A stretch of 64,000 nt of DNA. It comes from Bog-473 sp963744225 (GTDB taxonomy: Bacteria; Actinomycetota; Acidimicrobiia; Acidimicrobiales; RAAP-2). The notes under the pieces are model-generated. The model did no database searches. It was not told where the DNA came from and saw only the letters and a list, made by a program, of their open reading frames with translations. Positions 55,312-63,741 of the stretch are shown piece by piece. The position numbers were made by a program, and so were the translations under genes. The stretch is from assembly GCA_963744225.1 (NCBI GenBank), contig CAVUSV010000004.1, forward strand, positions 868,001 through 932,000. The letters are read 5' to 3'. Every line of letters starts with the position of its first letter. Position 1 is the stretch's first letter.

Positions 55312-56030
55312 CGGTGCGGCGCTTCGGCGAGGAACTTTTCGGGGCTCTCGAGCGGCAGCGTCTGGTCGACGACGCGGCCGTCGCGCAAGAAGACTACGCG
55401 GTCGGCCCACGAGGCGAGCTGCGCGTCGTGAGTCACCACGACGGCGGCCAGGCCGCGGTGGCAGGCGGCAAGGATCAGGCGCATCACCGTCTCGGCGTTG
55501 GTGGAGTCGAGCGCGCCAGAAGGCTCGTCGGCCAGGAGCAGCCTGCGGCCCCCGACCACGGCCCGGGCGATGGCGACCCGCTGGCGCTCACCCCCCGACA
55601 TCTGGTCGGGGTAGTGCGAGGCCCGGTCCGTCAGCCCGAAGTCGTCGAGTGACTCGAGTGCCGTCGCCTGCGCTTTGCGCGCCGAGATGCCGTCGAGCTC
55701 TAGCGGCAACGACACGTTCTCCACAGCGCTGAGCCCGGCCAGCAGGTTGTAGTCCTGGAAGACGTAGCCGATGGACTGGCGGCGCAGCCGCGCCTTGCCG
55801 TTGCGCGACAGCGAGGACAGCGACTGGCCGCCGACATAGACCTCACCGCTGGTGGGGTCCTCGAGACTGCCGGCGATGGTCAACAGCGTGCTCTTGCCCG
55901 AGCCGCTGGCGCCCATGACCGCGACGAGCGACCCGGCGTCGACCGAAAGATCGATGCGCCGGAGGGCGTGTACCTCGGCGGCGCCTTCGCCGTAGACCTT
56001 GGAGACGTCACGGAGTTCGAGGTAGCTCAT
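55308..56030 (-). CDS. MacB/LolD-type ABC transporter ATP-binding protein (PadR-linked)
   Basis: 240 residues. Walker A is MGASGSGKSTL, the Q-loop YVFQDYNLLAGLSAVEN, the signature MSGGERQRVAIARAV and Walker B LLLADEPSGALDST, with the H-loop VVVTHDAQLASWADR. ATGA overlaps link it to the PadR gene upstream and the permease downstream, so the three genes are translated together. Confidence 0.93.
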   Translation of the reverse strand: MSYLELRDVSKVYGEGAAEVHALRRIDLSVDAGSLVAVMGASGSGKSTLLTIAGSLEDPTSGEVYVGGQSLSSLSRNGKARLRRQSIGYVFQDYNLLAGLSAVENVSLPLELDGISARKAQATALESLDDFGLTDRASHYPDQMSGGERQRVAIARAVVGGRRLLLADEPSGALDSTNAETVMRLILAACHRGLAAVVVTHDAQLASWADRVVFLRDGRVVDQTLPLESPEKFLAEAPHR

Positions 56031-56614
56031 TGAGGGGCTCCTACCCTGCGCCGGGCCTTGGGGAGGGGGAACGACTGCGGGGCGGGCGCGTCCACGCCCG
56101 CAGCTGCTCGCTTCAAACGGCCGTCAGCCGTGTCCAACCACCTGATCTGTGAATCGAGCCGGAAGAGCTCGGCGTCGACGACCAGGGCGAAGTTGAGATC
56201 GAGGCGAGACTCGTCCTCCTTCAGGCGAGTCCACTGCTGCATCAGCTCGACCAGGTAGCGGCGGTGCACCTGCACCACCTCGTGCACGTCCACCCCGGGG
56301 AGCTCGAGTGCGACGAGCACCTTGATGACCAGCTCGTCCCGGGGCGGCGAAGAGAAGTCGGGCGGCGTGCGCAGCCACTGGTCCAACTCGGCGGCGCCCT
56401 CCTCGGTGATGTGGAAGCCCTTCTGTGGACCTTCGTCGGCAGCGTCCTCGGACTCGACCAAACCGTCACGCTCGAGGCGTTGGAGGGTCGTGTACACCTG
56501 CCCGACGTTGAGCGGCCAGACCTCGCCCGTCTTGGCTTCGAATTCCTGGCGCAGCTGCAGCCCGTACTTCGGCCCCTCGCTGAGCAGGGCCAACAATGCA
56601 TGACGGATGCTCAT
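56027..56614 (-). CDS. PadR-family regulator of the ABC exporter
   Basis: 195 residues. The winged helix is MSIRHALLALLSEGPKYGLQ, LRQEFEAKTGEVWPLNVGQV, YTTLQRLERDGLVES; the C-terminal Vir_C-like dimerisation helices follow. PadR repressors sense phenolics or drugs and control the adjacent exporter. A strong promoter with an overlapping palindrome lies 17-59 bases upstream of the ATG, indicating autoregulation of the whole operon. Confidence 0.93.
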   Translation of the reverse strand: MSIRHALLALLSEGPKYGLQLRQEFEAKTGEVWPLNVGQVYTTLQRLERDGLVESEDAADEGPQKGFHITEEGAAELDQWLRTPPDFSSPPRDELVIKVLVALELPGVDVHEVVQVHRRYLVELMQQWTRLKEDESRLDLNFALVVDAELFRLDSQIRWLDTADGRLKRAAAGVDAPAPQSFPLPKARRRVGAPQ

Positions 56615-56630
56615 GTGTCTTGATTTCGAC

Positions 56631-56673
56631 GTAGCATACTAAGTATACTACCCGAGAGGGAGGCTTCCGTCAA
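56631..56673 (-). promoter_or_regulatory. PadR operon promoter and operator
   Basis: On the minus strand TTGACG (56673-56668) and TAGTAT (56650-56645) are 17 bases apart, close to the vegetative consensus. GTAGCATACT-A-AGTATACTAC (56631-56651) is a near-perfect palindrome (9 of 10 pairs) covering the -10 and start site, the expected position for a repressor operator. Confidence 0.7.
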
Positions 56674-56927
56674 TGGGTTTTCACACCCGTGCGATCGTTG
56701 CAGCCACCGGTGGCCTCCTCCGAGCCAGTGACCCGGCCGAAATCGGAGGTCCATTGCAGCATGCAGTTTGGCGTCGGAGCGGAAACGGTTCGCTTGGGCG
56801 CTCTCAGCGTGGGTAGCTGAGAGCGCGGCCCTCTGTGTTGCACGAAGCCTGAGTCGTCTGGTTTGGCGTCATACCCCGGTCGACGTTGAGAGCTAATTGG
56901 AACAGCCGCGGGCAGTCGGGCTTCGAG
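56674..56927. other. Intergenic region holding a strong hairpin
   Basis: About 250 bases between two minus-strand operons. The only structure seen is the 11-base-pair hairpin at 56798-56826; no coding frame or further promoter was found. Confidence 0.4.
56798..56826 (-). terminator. Perfect 11-bp stem-loop, likely terminator
   Basis: GCGCTCTCAGC (56798-56808) and GCTGAGAGCGC (56816-56826) pair perfectly around a 7-base loop. It lies about 100 bases beyond the stop of the minus-strand membrane protein gene and before the next operon's promoter. No T tract is present. Confidence 0.6.
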
Positions 56928-57896
56928 TTAGGGCTCGGCATTCTCGTAGTGATTACGCGGAAGGTGAGTTGTGACCCGCGAGGAGTGTGCGGCGAGTGCT
57001 GATCCAGTTGTCGATACGAAAGCAAGCACCAGGAGGACGCCCGCGAACAGGAACAGGGAATGACCCAAGGCCGTGCTGGTGACAGCGATATGCCCGATCA
57101 TGCTGACCTGGGCTGAATAGACGGTTGCAAGCGCAAACGCGGCCGCGGTCATTGCCCACAGCCACCCGGCGATCGTTATGGCGAACCCTTTGCCGGAAAG
57201 CAGGCGTGAAACCGACATATCACCATGACGAACTACGAGCGCAATCAGCACCGCAGAGGTCAACACGCAGAGGGCGATCATTGTCGCGGCCAGGTCTCGC
57301 AGGACCTGAGCGCCAAGCGGGTGTCCATCGATCGGACCCCCTGTCACGCCGTGGAGGACGTAGTGATGAGGTCCGATAACTACCGAGACGATAAAGAGTA
57401 CGAGTGCGGCGAGGATGAGATATCGAGGTGCCCGAGCGAGGGAGCGCAGGAGTCGGCCATTCCCCTTCCTCTCGACAACTCCTGCGGACAGGGAGAAGTA
57501 GCCCCAGATCATCGTGCTCCCCAGCCCGAAGAAGGCCAGGATCAGGGCCAGGTAGAGGAGCGAAGCGAGATCACTCGTTCCGGCGTACGGACCAGAGGGC
57601 ATGGCCGGCACCTGTCTGATGGTGAGCATCAGGGGTACGACCACCAGGGCCGGCGCGGTGGCCAGAACGATCGCCGCGCGCGTCCGAGCCGCCCATAGGT
57701 CGTACTCGAGCGGCATGCCGGCAGCACTGAGACGGGCCCGCATGGCGCCAAAGGCCAGGTTCGTGGCGATTCGCCAGCGCGACCGACCGGTTGCGACCAA
57801 GTCGTTTGTGACGACTTGCGCCTCGTCGAGATAGCGATCCCGCCACCATTTGGGATACAGCCGTAATGCAATGCTTAATGCGGCGTCCTTTCGCAT
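56928..57896 (-). CDS. Membrane protein paired with a PadR regulator
   Basis: 322 residues from ATG 57896 (MRKDAALSIALRLYPKWWRD). The N-terminal ~60 residues (ALRLYPKWWRDRYLDEAQVV) form the cytoplasmic domain often seen in proteins encoded with PadR regulators. Several transmembrane helices follow, including AAIVLATAPALVVVPLMLTI, LLYLALILAFFGLGSTMIWG and LILAALVLFIVSVVIG. The start is four bases after the PadR stop, so the two are coupled. Function unknown; such pairs may act in envelope stress or drug sensing. Confidence 0.8.
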   Translation of the reverse strand: MRKDAALSIALRLYPKWWRDRYLDEAQVVTNDLVATGRSRWRIATNLAFGAMRARLSAAGMPLEYDLWAARTRAAIVLATAPALVVVPLMLTIRQVPAMPSGPYAGTSDLASLLYLALILAFFGLGSTMIWGYFSLSAGVVERKGNGRLLRSLARAPRYLILAALVLFIVSVVIGPHHYVLHGVTGGPIDGHPLGAQVLRDLAATMIALCVLTSAVLIALVVRHGDMSVSRLLSGKGFAITIAGWLWAMTAAAFALATVYSAQVSMIGHIAVTSTALGHSLFLFAGVLLVLAFVSTTGSALAAHSSRVTTHLPRNHYENAEP

Positions 57897-57900
57897 CGTC

Positions 57901-58209
57901 TCAGGCCCCCAGCCTGCCCAACCCGATGCGGACCACCGTCGACAGCGTTTCGAGGCGGTCACGGAGGGTCGCGGCACCGAGAGCAGTCAGCCGATACGGA
58001 CGACGACGATCTTCGCTCGCGAGCGCCTCGACGAAACCTTCATCTTCGAGTCGGGCGAGAACGCCGTACAGGGTCCCTGGTCCCATCTTGACCCCACTCA
58101 TCGCATCAATGTCCTGGATAAGCGCATAGCCGTGTTTCGGACCACCGGTCAGACTCGTGAGGACCAGGATCGTCGGGTCTTGTGTTCGTCCGAGACGTTT
58201 CGGTGCCAA
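57901..58209 (-). CDS. PadR-family regulator
   Basis: 102 residues from TTG 58209, chosen because AAGGAG lies ten bases upstream; the frame is open to 58263 but that would place the start in the operator. The winged helix reads LTSLTGGPKHGYALIQDIDA, GPGTLYGVLARLEDEGFVEA, DRRRPYRLTALG, a classic short PadR. It probably controls itself and the adjacent membrane protein gene. Confidence 0.88.
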   Translation of the reverse strand: MAPKRLGRTQDPTILVLTSLTGGPKHGYALIQDIDAMSGVKMGPGTLYGVLARLEDEGFVEALASEDRRRPYRLTALGAATLRDRLETLSTVVRIGLGRLGA

Positions 58210-58235
58210 CTTGGATGAACTCCTTGTTGATAGCC

Positions 58236-58263
58236 AGACTAGTACGTAATTCGTAATAGTCAA
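58236..58263 (-). promoter_or_regulatory. Promoter and operator of the short PadR operon
   Basis: TTGACT (58263-58258) and TAGTCT (58241-58236) are 16 bases apart on the minus strand. The spacer and edges form an interrupted palindrome ACTA-n-TACG...CGTA-n-TAGT (58238-58260), placed to block RNA polymerase. Confidence 0.55.
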
Positions 58264-58305
58264 CGGCCCTTCCGGGCGTGGAACCCTCGCGGCGTCTCTC
58301 GACGG

Positions 58306-60580
58306 TCATGGGCCCTCTCGCAACGTGACCGTTGCATGCCTGACAGTCGGCTTCAGGGTGACAGTGCCGGTTGCCTGATCGACGGTGCCGGAGGATGCCG
58401 CCGCGATATTGCGTATGAAGGATGGGAGCTGGAAGAGGACGGGTCCTGTGGGCGCTGCGCCGAAGAGTGACAGGGCCACCGACTTTCCACTAGAGGTGAT
58501 CGTCAGTCCGGCGCGTCGTCCCGCGGTGGTGGGGAAGTTGGTGACCGAGATCGGCGCGCCATTGCGCAGCCACGCCGGCGGGACCCCGCGACCCACGATC
58601 AAGGCTCCCCCCGCCTTCTGCGCCACCAGGGAGTCGAGCAGGACCTTGTTCGCGCCGGCCATGCCCCAGGCGTGGGGCGACGAACCCTGTCCGGCGGAAG
58701 GGTGACGGCCCACCCAGGGCGAGCGGGGGTCCGGGGCGCCGGAGCTCTCCCACCACGAGAAGGGTCCGCTCTGGCTGTTGGTCAGCATGAAGGTGTAGTC
58801 CCGGATCCCCTGGTCCCGGTGGTCCCTGCTGGCGAGGCCGGCCGCGCCGTTCGCTGCGTTGTACCCGCTCGAGTAGAAGTAGTCGGTCGGGAAACCACCG
58901 GTGGTATCGGGCGGGAGAATCCGGCGCAGGCGCCCGAAGCCGTAGGAATAGGTGGCGTCGATCAGCGAGAGCCCTGGCCCGCTAAGCGGGGCCCCGAGGA
59001 GGTAGCCCTCCCAGGCCCAGCTTCCGAACGCGAACGGCGAGGTCCAGTTGGCGTCCTGCGGGTTATTGCAGCGGTTGGCCGTGTTGGGCTGAAGGAGCGA
59101 GCAGGGCAGGTAGGCGAGGCCGTCACGACTGATCGTCTGCCCGAGTACGGAGTTCGTGGCGGCGAGGAGGCTGCGGTACTCCGCCGTGGCCCAGGCCGCC
59201 TCCGCCGTATTCCCGATGGCGGTGGCGACGTAGCCGTAGGCAGCGAGCCCGAGGAGGGACTCGTAGTCGTCGGTGGTCCACGACCCCTGGGTGTCGATGT
59301 CGTTCGTGGCCTCCATCGTGCCCATCGGTCCCGTGCGGTCCGCCGCAATGGTGTGGGCGGCATCCTCGATGCTCGGCTGGCCCGCACCGGAGGGACCCTC
59401 GGATGCGAAGTTCTGGGCGACGAATGCGCGGTCGCCAGTCTTCAACAGGTAGACCGCCCACGGCACCGCGTAGGTCCAGAGACCGTCCACATATTGACCC
59501 TGTGACCCCACGACGTTCCGGGCCTCGGTCAGCAGCGCGTGGGCGTCCGTGTAGTAGCCCTGGGTGAAGAGATTGGTGAGGATCCCGATCACGTCATGGC
59601 TGAACTCGCTCTCATAGCCGTTCACGCCGGTATCGAGGGCCGCACCGCTCCGCGTGATCTGGGTGGTGATGAAGCCGCTCTTGTAGGCGTTGACCAGTGT
59701 GGTGTTCGGCACACTGATCTGGGCGATGGCGGCGAGCTGGGCGTTCCAGAAGGCACGCATGTGCGCGAAGTGCTGGTCGAAGCCACCGGCGGCGGCGAGG
59801 GTCTGGGCGCTGGGCCAGGCGGACGCACTGCCGAATCGATCGGAGAGCACGACGAAGTCGTGGTCGACGGCGTGGTGCGGCGGCACCCTGACAGGTACCG
59901 CGTCGAGCGGGATCAGAGAGGGCGATGCCTCTGGGTTGGCCGTGACCGTGTGGGCGGTCGGGTTGGCGATGTGGACGCGGCTGTAGACCGCGACAAAGGG
60001 GTTCGCACCCACCACGATCCTGTCGGCGAATTCGGTGATCGAGATGGAGGCGCCCTGATCGTGGAACGACGTCACCTGGGCGGGCAGGTAGCCGCCGACG
60101 TCCCCCCAGGTCATGCGCTGCCCCCGGTAGATGCCGAAGCCCTCGTTTTGGAACAGATCCCCGGGACCGTCCTGCACCAAGAAGGTCCCGCCGAGGCAGG
60201 TGACGACGCTGTTGTGGTCAGCGAGCCACCCGATGGCCGACGCGGTTCCGTCGGCGCCGGTGAAGGCGTCCGTGTTGAGGTTGAAGCTGCAGCGGTACGC
60301 CGGGTCGGGCCCCGGCAGTGTGGCCGAGGTCGCCGCGCTCGGCGCTCGCGCCGGCGGGCCGGTCGAGGGTGAGGATCGGCGTGCATACCGCCAGCGAGGT
60401 GACGAAGACCAGTAGGGACCAGGTGACCGGACGAGTTGTCCCTGTGCGGCACCCGGGCCGGCGGCGATCGCCGCGGCCGTCGCCCTCGTGGGCATCCACG
60501 TCGGCATCGTACCGAGGGCGACCGTGCGGGCCCGGATCCACAGCGGGCGACGCCCTCTTGAAGGCCTCTGTACGCAGCAC
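58306..60580 (-). CDS. Secreted six-hairpin glycosidase-like protein, frameshifted near the signal peptide
   Basis: GTG 60580 opens a long polar leader, then a signal segment (RPVTWSLLVFVTSLAVCTPI) ending GASAE in one frame. Around 60315-60345 one base must change to reach ATSATLPGPDPAYRCSFNLN and the ~690-residue mature domain in the next frame. That domain has NAYKSGFITTQITRSGAALD, EFSHDVIGILTNLFTQGYYT, DGLWTYAVPWAVYLLKTGD and GTMEATNDIDTQGSWTTDDY, resembling (alpha/alpha)6-barrel glycosidases such as GH15/GH63 relatives. Probably extracellular glycan hydrolysis; specificity unknown. Confidence 0.75.
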
Positions 60581-60722
60581 GATGCGCCTTCCTCAATGTG
60601 AACGGCAACGTCCTCAGTGAAGAAGCACCGGGTCAGGAAGGGGCGGATGGGTCGTGTAGCTACCGGAGCCAACGTGTCGCCCACATGCCGGACCAGCACA
60701 TACGGCCTGCATGTCTGTCGAG

Positions 60723-60793
60723 AGCGGGCGACGAGAATCGAACTCGCGTTCTCAGCTTGGGAAGCTGATGTTCTGCCTCTGAACTACGCCCGC
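60723..60793 (-). tRNA. tRNA-Gly (anticodon CCC)
   Basis: 71 bases. Acceptor GCGGGCG pairs with CGCCCGC, D stem GTTC/GAAC, anticodon stem TCAGC/GCTGA around loop TTCCCAA (anticodon CCC), T arm GCGAG-TTCGATT-CTCGT, discriminator T. CCA is not encoded. The cloverleaf is complete and matches actinobacterial tRNA-Gly(CCC), which reads GGG codons. Confidence 0.95.
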
Positions 60794-61176
60794 GAGAACT
60801 CCGCAAATCTACACGCTGGGTAAACGCGAATTCCCAGTGGCCGAGAACCGCCAGAACGGCCGCGAAATGGGGACCGTGTTGCACGAAAGTGGCACGCCGG
60901 GCTTGTTGCACGGAATGGCACAGCCGCTCGGGGACGACCTTGGCGATCGCCGATGAGGTCCTCCGGGACCGGTCAGCGCCAGGTTTCGAGGCGGCTCGCC
61001 ACAGGCATCCAACCGGCGGTGCCCGCACCAGGGGCCCAGCAGCCGGAATCTCAACTACGCCCCTGAGTGGCGGCGCCACTATCCTCTGGGCCGCATTGAA
61101 TCCCAGGTGGCGCTCGCACTTCCGCCGCCCGCCCTGTTCGAAGTGACTAAGCAGTAACCAGAGACGAGGAGCATTC
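60794..61176. other. Intergenic region upstream of the Fe-S oxidoreductase
   Basis: 383 bases between divergent tRNA-Gly and the Fe-S protein gene. The Shine-Dalgarno GAGGAG (61167-61172) precedes GTG 61177. No clear -35/-10 pair, hairpin or coding frame was recognised. Confidence 0.4.
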
Positions 61177-63270
61177 GTGCCGATCAGGATCATCTTGGGC
61201 CTTGGCATCACCGTCATCGGCTTCGGGATCGCCGGGTTCCGGTTCCACTGGCTGTCCAAGCTCATCCGCTCGGGGAAGAAGGACCCCAACCGGACCCGAG
61301 GCAGCGTCGTGCCAAAGGCCGAGGCGGAGGTTTCGGAGGTCGCCGGCCAGCGCAAGCTGCTTCAGTGGACGGTTCCGGGCCTGGCCCACTTCTTCACCAT
61401 GTGGGGCTTCACGATCCTGCTCCTCACGATCGTGGAGGCCTACGGGGCGCTCTTCCAGAAGACCTTCCACTTTCCACTCATCGGGACGTGGAATTGGGTC
61501 GGAGCGATCGAGGACTTCTTCGCCTGCGCCGTTTTGGTCGCCCTGATCGTCTTCGCGATCATCCGTCTGAAGAACGCGCCGCAGCGGCTCGAACGAAAGT
61601 CCCGCTTCTACGGTTCGCACACCGGCGCGGCCTGGCTCGTCCTGCTCATGATCGCCGGCGTCATCATCACGCTGCTCTTCTACCGTGCGGCCCAGATCAA
61701 CGCCATCGTCGATCCGAAGACAGGCCAGAACCAGTTCCCCTTCGGGACCAGCTGGGGGCCCTTCGCCTCGCACGGGCTGGCCAACTTGCTCGCCCCGCTG
61801 GGCTCGGGGGTCAACTCGGTGTTGGCGACGGTCTTCCTCATCCTCAACGTGGCCATCATCTCGGGCTTCATCGTCTTCGTGGCCTACTCCAAGCACTTAC
61901 ACATCTTCTTCGCCCCCATCAACGTGGCCTTCTCCCGGCGCCCGAGGGCATTGGGGGCGCTGTACAGCACGCCCGACATGGACATGGAGAACGTCGACGA
62001 GGACACCGTGTTCGGCGTGGGCGAAGTCGGCCACTTCAGTTGGAAGCAGATGCTCGACTTCGCCACCTGCACCGAGTGCGGACGCTGCCAGTCCGCCTGC
62101 CCCGCCTGGAACACGGAGAAGCCGCTCTCGCCCAAGCTGCTCATCATGAACCTGCGCGACAACATGTTCGCCTCCGCGACTCCACTACTCGGCGGCGAGG
62201 GGGAACAGACCGCGCTGGTGCCCAACGTGATCGATCCCGACGTGCTGTGGGCCTGCACCACCTGCGGCGCCTGCGTGGAGGAGTGCCCGGTCGACATCGA
62301 GCACATCGATGCCATCGTCGACATGCGGCGCTACCAGGTGCTGATGGAGTCCGAGTTCCCGTCGGAGGCCGGGCTCATGCTGCGTAACGTCGAGAACCAG
62401 GGTGACCCCTGGGGCCTCGGCCAGAACAAGCGCACCGAATGGACACAGAGCCTCGACTTCGAGATCCCGGTCATCACCGGCACGATCCCCGACGACATCG
62501 AGTACCTGTACTGGGTCGGGTGCGCCGGCGCTCTCGACGAGCGGGCGCGCAAGGGCGTGCAGGCCACGGCGCGCATGCTCCACCGGGCCGGCGTCACCTT
62601 CGCCATCCTCGGCCCCAAGGAGTCCTGCACGGGTGACCCCGTGCGGCGGCTGGGCAACGAGTACCTCTACCAGGAGCAGACCAAGATGAACATCGCCACC
62701 CTCGACGAGGTGGGCGCCAAGAAGATCATCGCCAGCTGCCCGCACTGCTTCAACACGATCAAGAACGAGTATCCGGCCCTCGGTGGCAATTACGAGGTCA
62801 TCCACCATTCCGAGCTGCTCGAGCACCTTGTCAAGGCGGGCAAGCTCGTACCCGGGTCTGGGTACACGGGCAAGGTGACCTACCACGACCCGTGCTACCT
62901 CGGCCGCCACAACCGCGTCTTCGACGAGCCCCGCGCCGTGCTCAGCGCGATTCCCGGCGTTGAGCAGATCGAGATGCGCCGCTGCAAGGAGCGCGGCTTC
63001 TGCTGTGGCGCCGGCGGCGCCCGCATGTGGCTGGAGGAGAACATCGGCAAACGGGTCAATATGGAGCGCACCGAAGAGGCTCTGGGTACGGGAGCCGACG
63101 TCGTGTCGACGGCGTGTCCCTACTGCATGATCATGCTCGACGACGCGGTACGGGCGTTCGACAAGCAGGACGACGTGCGCGTGCTCGACCTGTCCCAGCT
63201 CGTCGAGGAGTCGCTCAACGGGGGATCGGCGCCCGCTTCAGCGCCCACCCCGGCGGAGACGCCGGCCTGA
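61177..63270 (+). CDS. Membrane Fe-S oxidoreductase (heterodisulfide-reductase-like)
   Basis: 697 residues from GTG 61177. The first ~270 residues contain six hydrophobic segments (ILGLGITVIGFGIAGFRF; FFTMWGFTILLLTIVEAYG; CAVLVALIVFAII; LVLLMIAGVIITLLF; VFLILNVAIISGFIVFVAYS), as in NarI-like modules. Two 4Fe-4S motifs follow: CTECGRCQSACP from C298 and CTTCGACVEECP from C360. Two CCG domains complete the protein (CPHCFNTIKNEYP with YHDPCYLGRHN; FCCGAGGARMW). This layout passes electrons between quinones and a soluble donor; in mycobacteria relatives are linked to acyl-CoA dehydrogenase electron transfer. The partner is not in the window. Confidence 0.92.
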   Translation: MPIRIILGLGITVIGFGIAGFRFHWLSKLIRSGKKDPNRTRGSVVPKAEAEVSEVAGQRKLLQWTVPGLAHFFTMWGFTILLLTIVEAYGALFQKTFHFPLIGTWNWVGAIEDFFACAVLVALIVFAIIRLKNAPQRLERKSRFYGSHTGAAWLVLLMIAGVIITLLFYRAAQINAIVDPKTGQNQFPFGTSWGPFASHGLANLLAPLGSGVNSVLATVFLILNVAIISGFIVFVAYSKHLHIFFAPINVAFSRRPRALGALYSTPDMDMENVDEDTVFGVGEVGHFSWKQMLDFATCTECGRCQSACPAWNTEKPLSPKLLIMNLRDNMFASATPLLGGEGEQTALVPNVIDPDVLWACTTCGACVEECPVDIEHIDAIVDMRRYQVLMESEFPSEAGLMLRNVENQGDPWGLGQNKRTEWTQSLDFEIPVITGTIPDDIEYLYWVGCAGALDERARKGVQATARMLHRAGVTFAILGPKESCTGDPVRRLGNEYLYQEQTKMNIATLDEVGAKKIIASCPHCFNTIKNEYPALGGNYEVIHHSELLEHLVKAGKLVPGSGYTGKVTYHDPCYLGRHNRVFDEPRAVLSAIPGVEQIEMRRCKERGFCCGAGGARMWLEENIGKRVNMERTEEALGTGADVVSTACPYCMIMLDDAVRAFDKQDDVRVLDLSQLVEESLNGGSAPASAPTPAETPA

Positions 63271-63281
63271 GCAAGTCGAGG

Positions 63282-63313
63282 GTCCCGGGGCTGTCGGGTC
63301 GTTAGCCCGGGAC
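63282..63313. terminator. Hairpin between convergent genes
   Basis: GTCCCGGGGCT (63282-63292) and AGCCCGGGAC (63304-63313) pair fully except for one bulged G, with an 11-base loop. The right arm includes the stop codon of the PPOX gene (63302-63304). It lies directly after the Fe-S oxidoreductase and can serve both strands. Confidence 0.55.
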
Positions 63314-63724
63314 GATCCCGTAGGCGCGTTCGGGACGCAGCATGACGATCAGTCGCTTGTCGTTGACCATCGACGCTCGGTACTCATCCCAGTCCGGGTG
63401 CTCGCCCATCGCCTCGCGGTAGTAGGCGACGAGCGCCTCGACAGTGGCGTCGTTCGGGTCGGCCGCTACTGGCATGAGCTCGGCCTGCGCCTCGACCACG
63501 ACGTACTGCCAGAAGTTGTCGCCCAGGACGTAGAGCGAGGCGCGCGGGTCGCGCCGCAGGTTCTTCGTCTTGGCCCGGTCGTCGGTCACCGAGATCCGCA
63601 CGACCCCGTCGTCGCCCAGCAGGTACAAGATGTTGGACAGCTGTGGTCGCCCGTTGGAGCGAATGGTGGTCAGGACCCCCTGCTTGCGGTCCCGTATGAA
63701 GTCGAGTGCCTCGGTCAGATCCAT
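63302..63724 (-). CDS. PPOX-class F420/FMN-dependent protein
   Basis: 140 residues. GVLTTIRSNGRPQLSNILYL, VRISVTDDRAKTKNLRRDPR and ASLYVLGDNFWQYVVVEAQA are the split-barrel strands of the F420-binding PPOX group; the KxxNLRRDPR segment binds the cofactor phosphate. WDEYRASMVNDKRLIVMLRP is the usual C-terminus. The aquaporin stop lies 17 bases upstream of its start on the same strand, so the two could share a message. Confidence 0.9.
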   Translation of the reverse strand: MDLTEALDFIRDRKQGVLTTIRSNGRPQLSNILYLLGDDGVVRISVTDDRAKTKNLRRDPRASLYVLGDNFWQYVVVEAQAELMPVAADPNDATVEALVAYYREAMGEHPDWDEYRASMVNDKRLIVMLRPERAYGIVPG

Positions 63725-63741
63725 GGTCTGACGGTAGCGGG

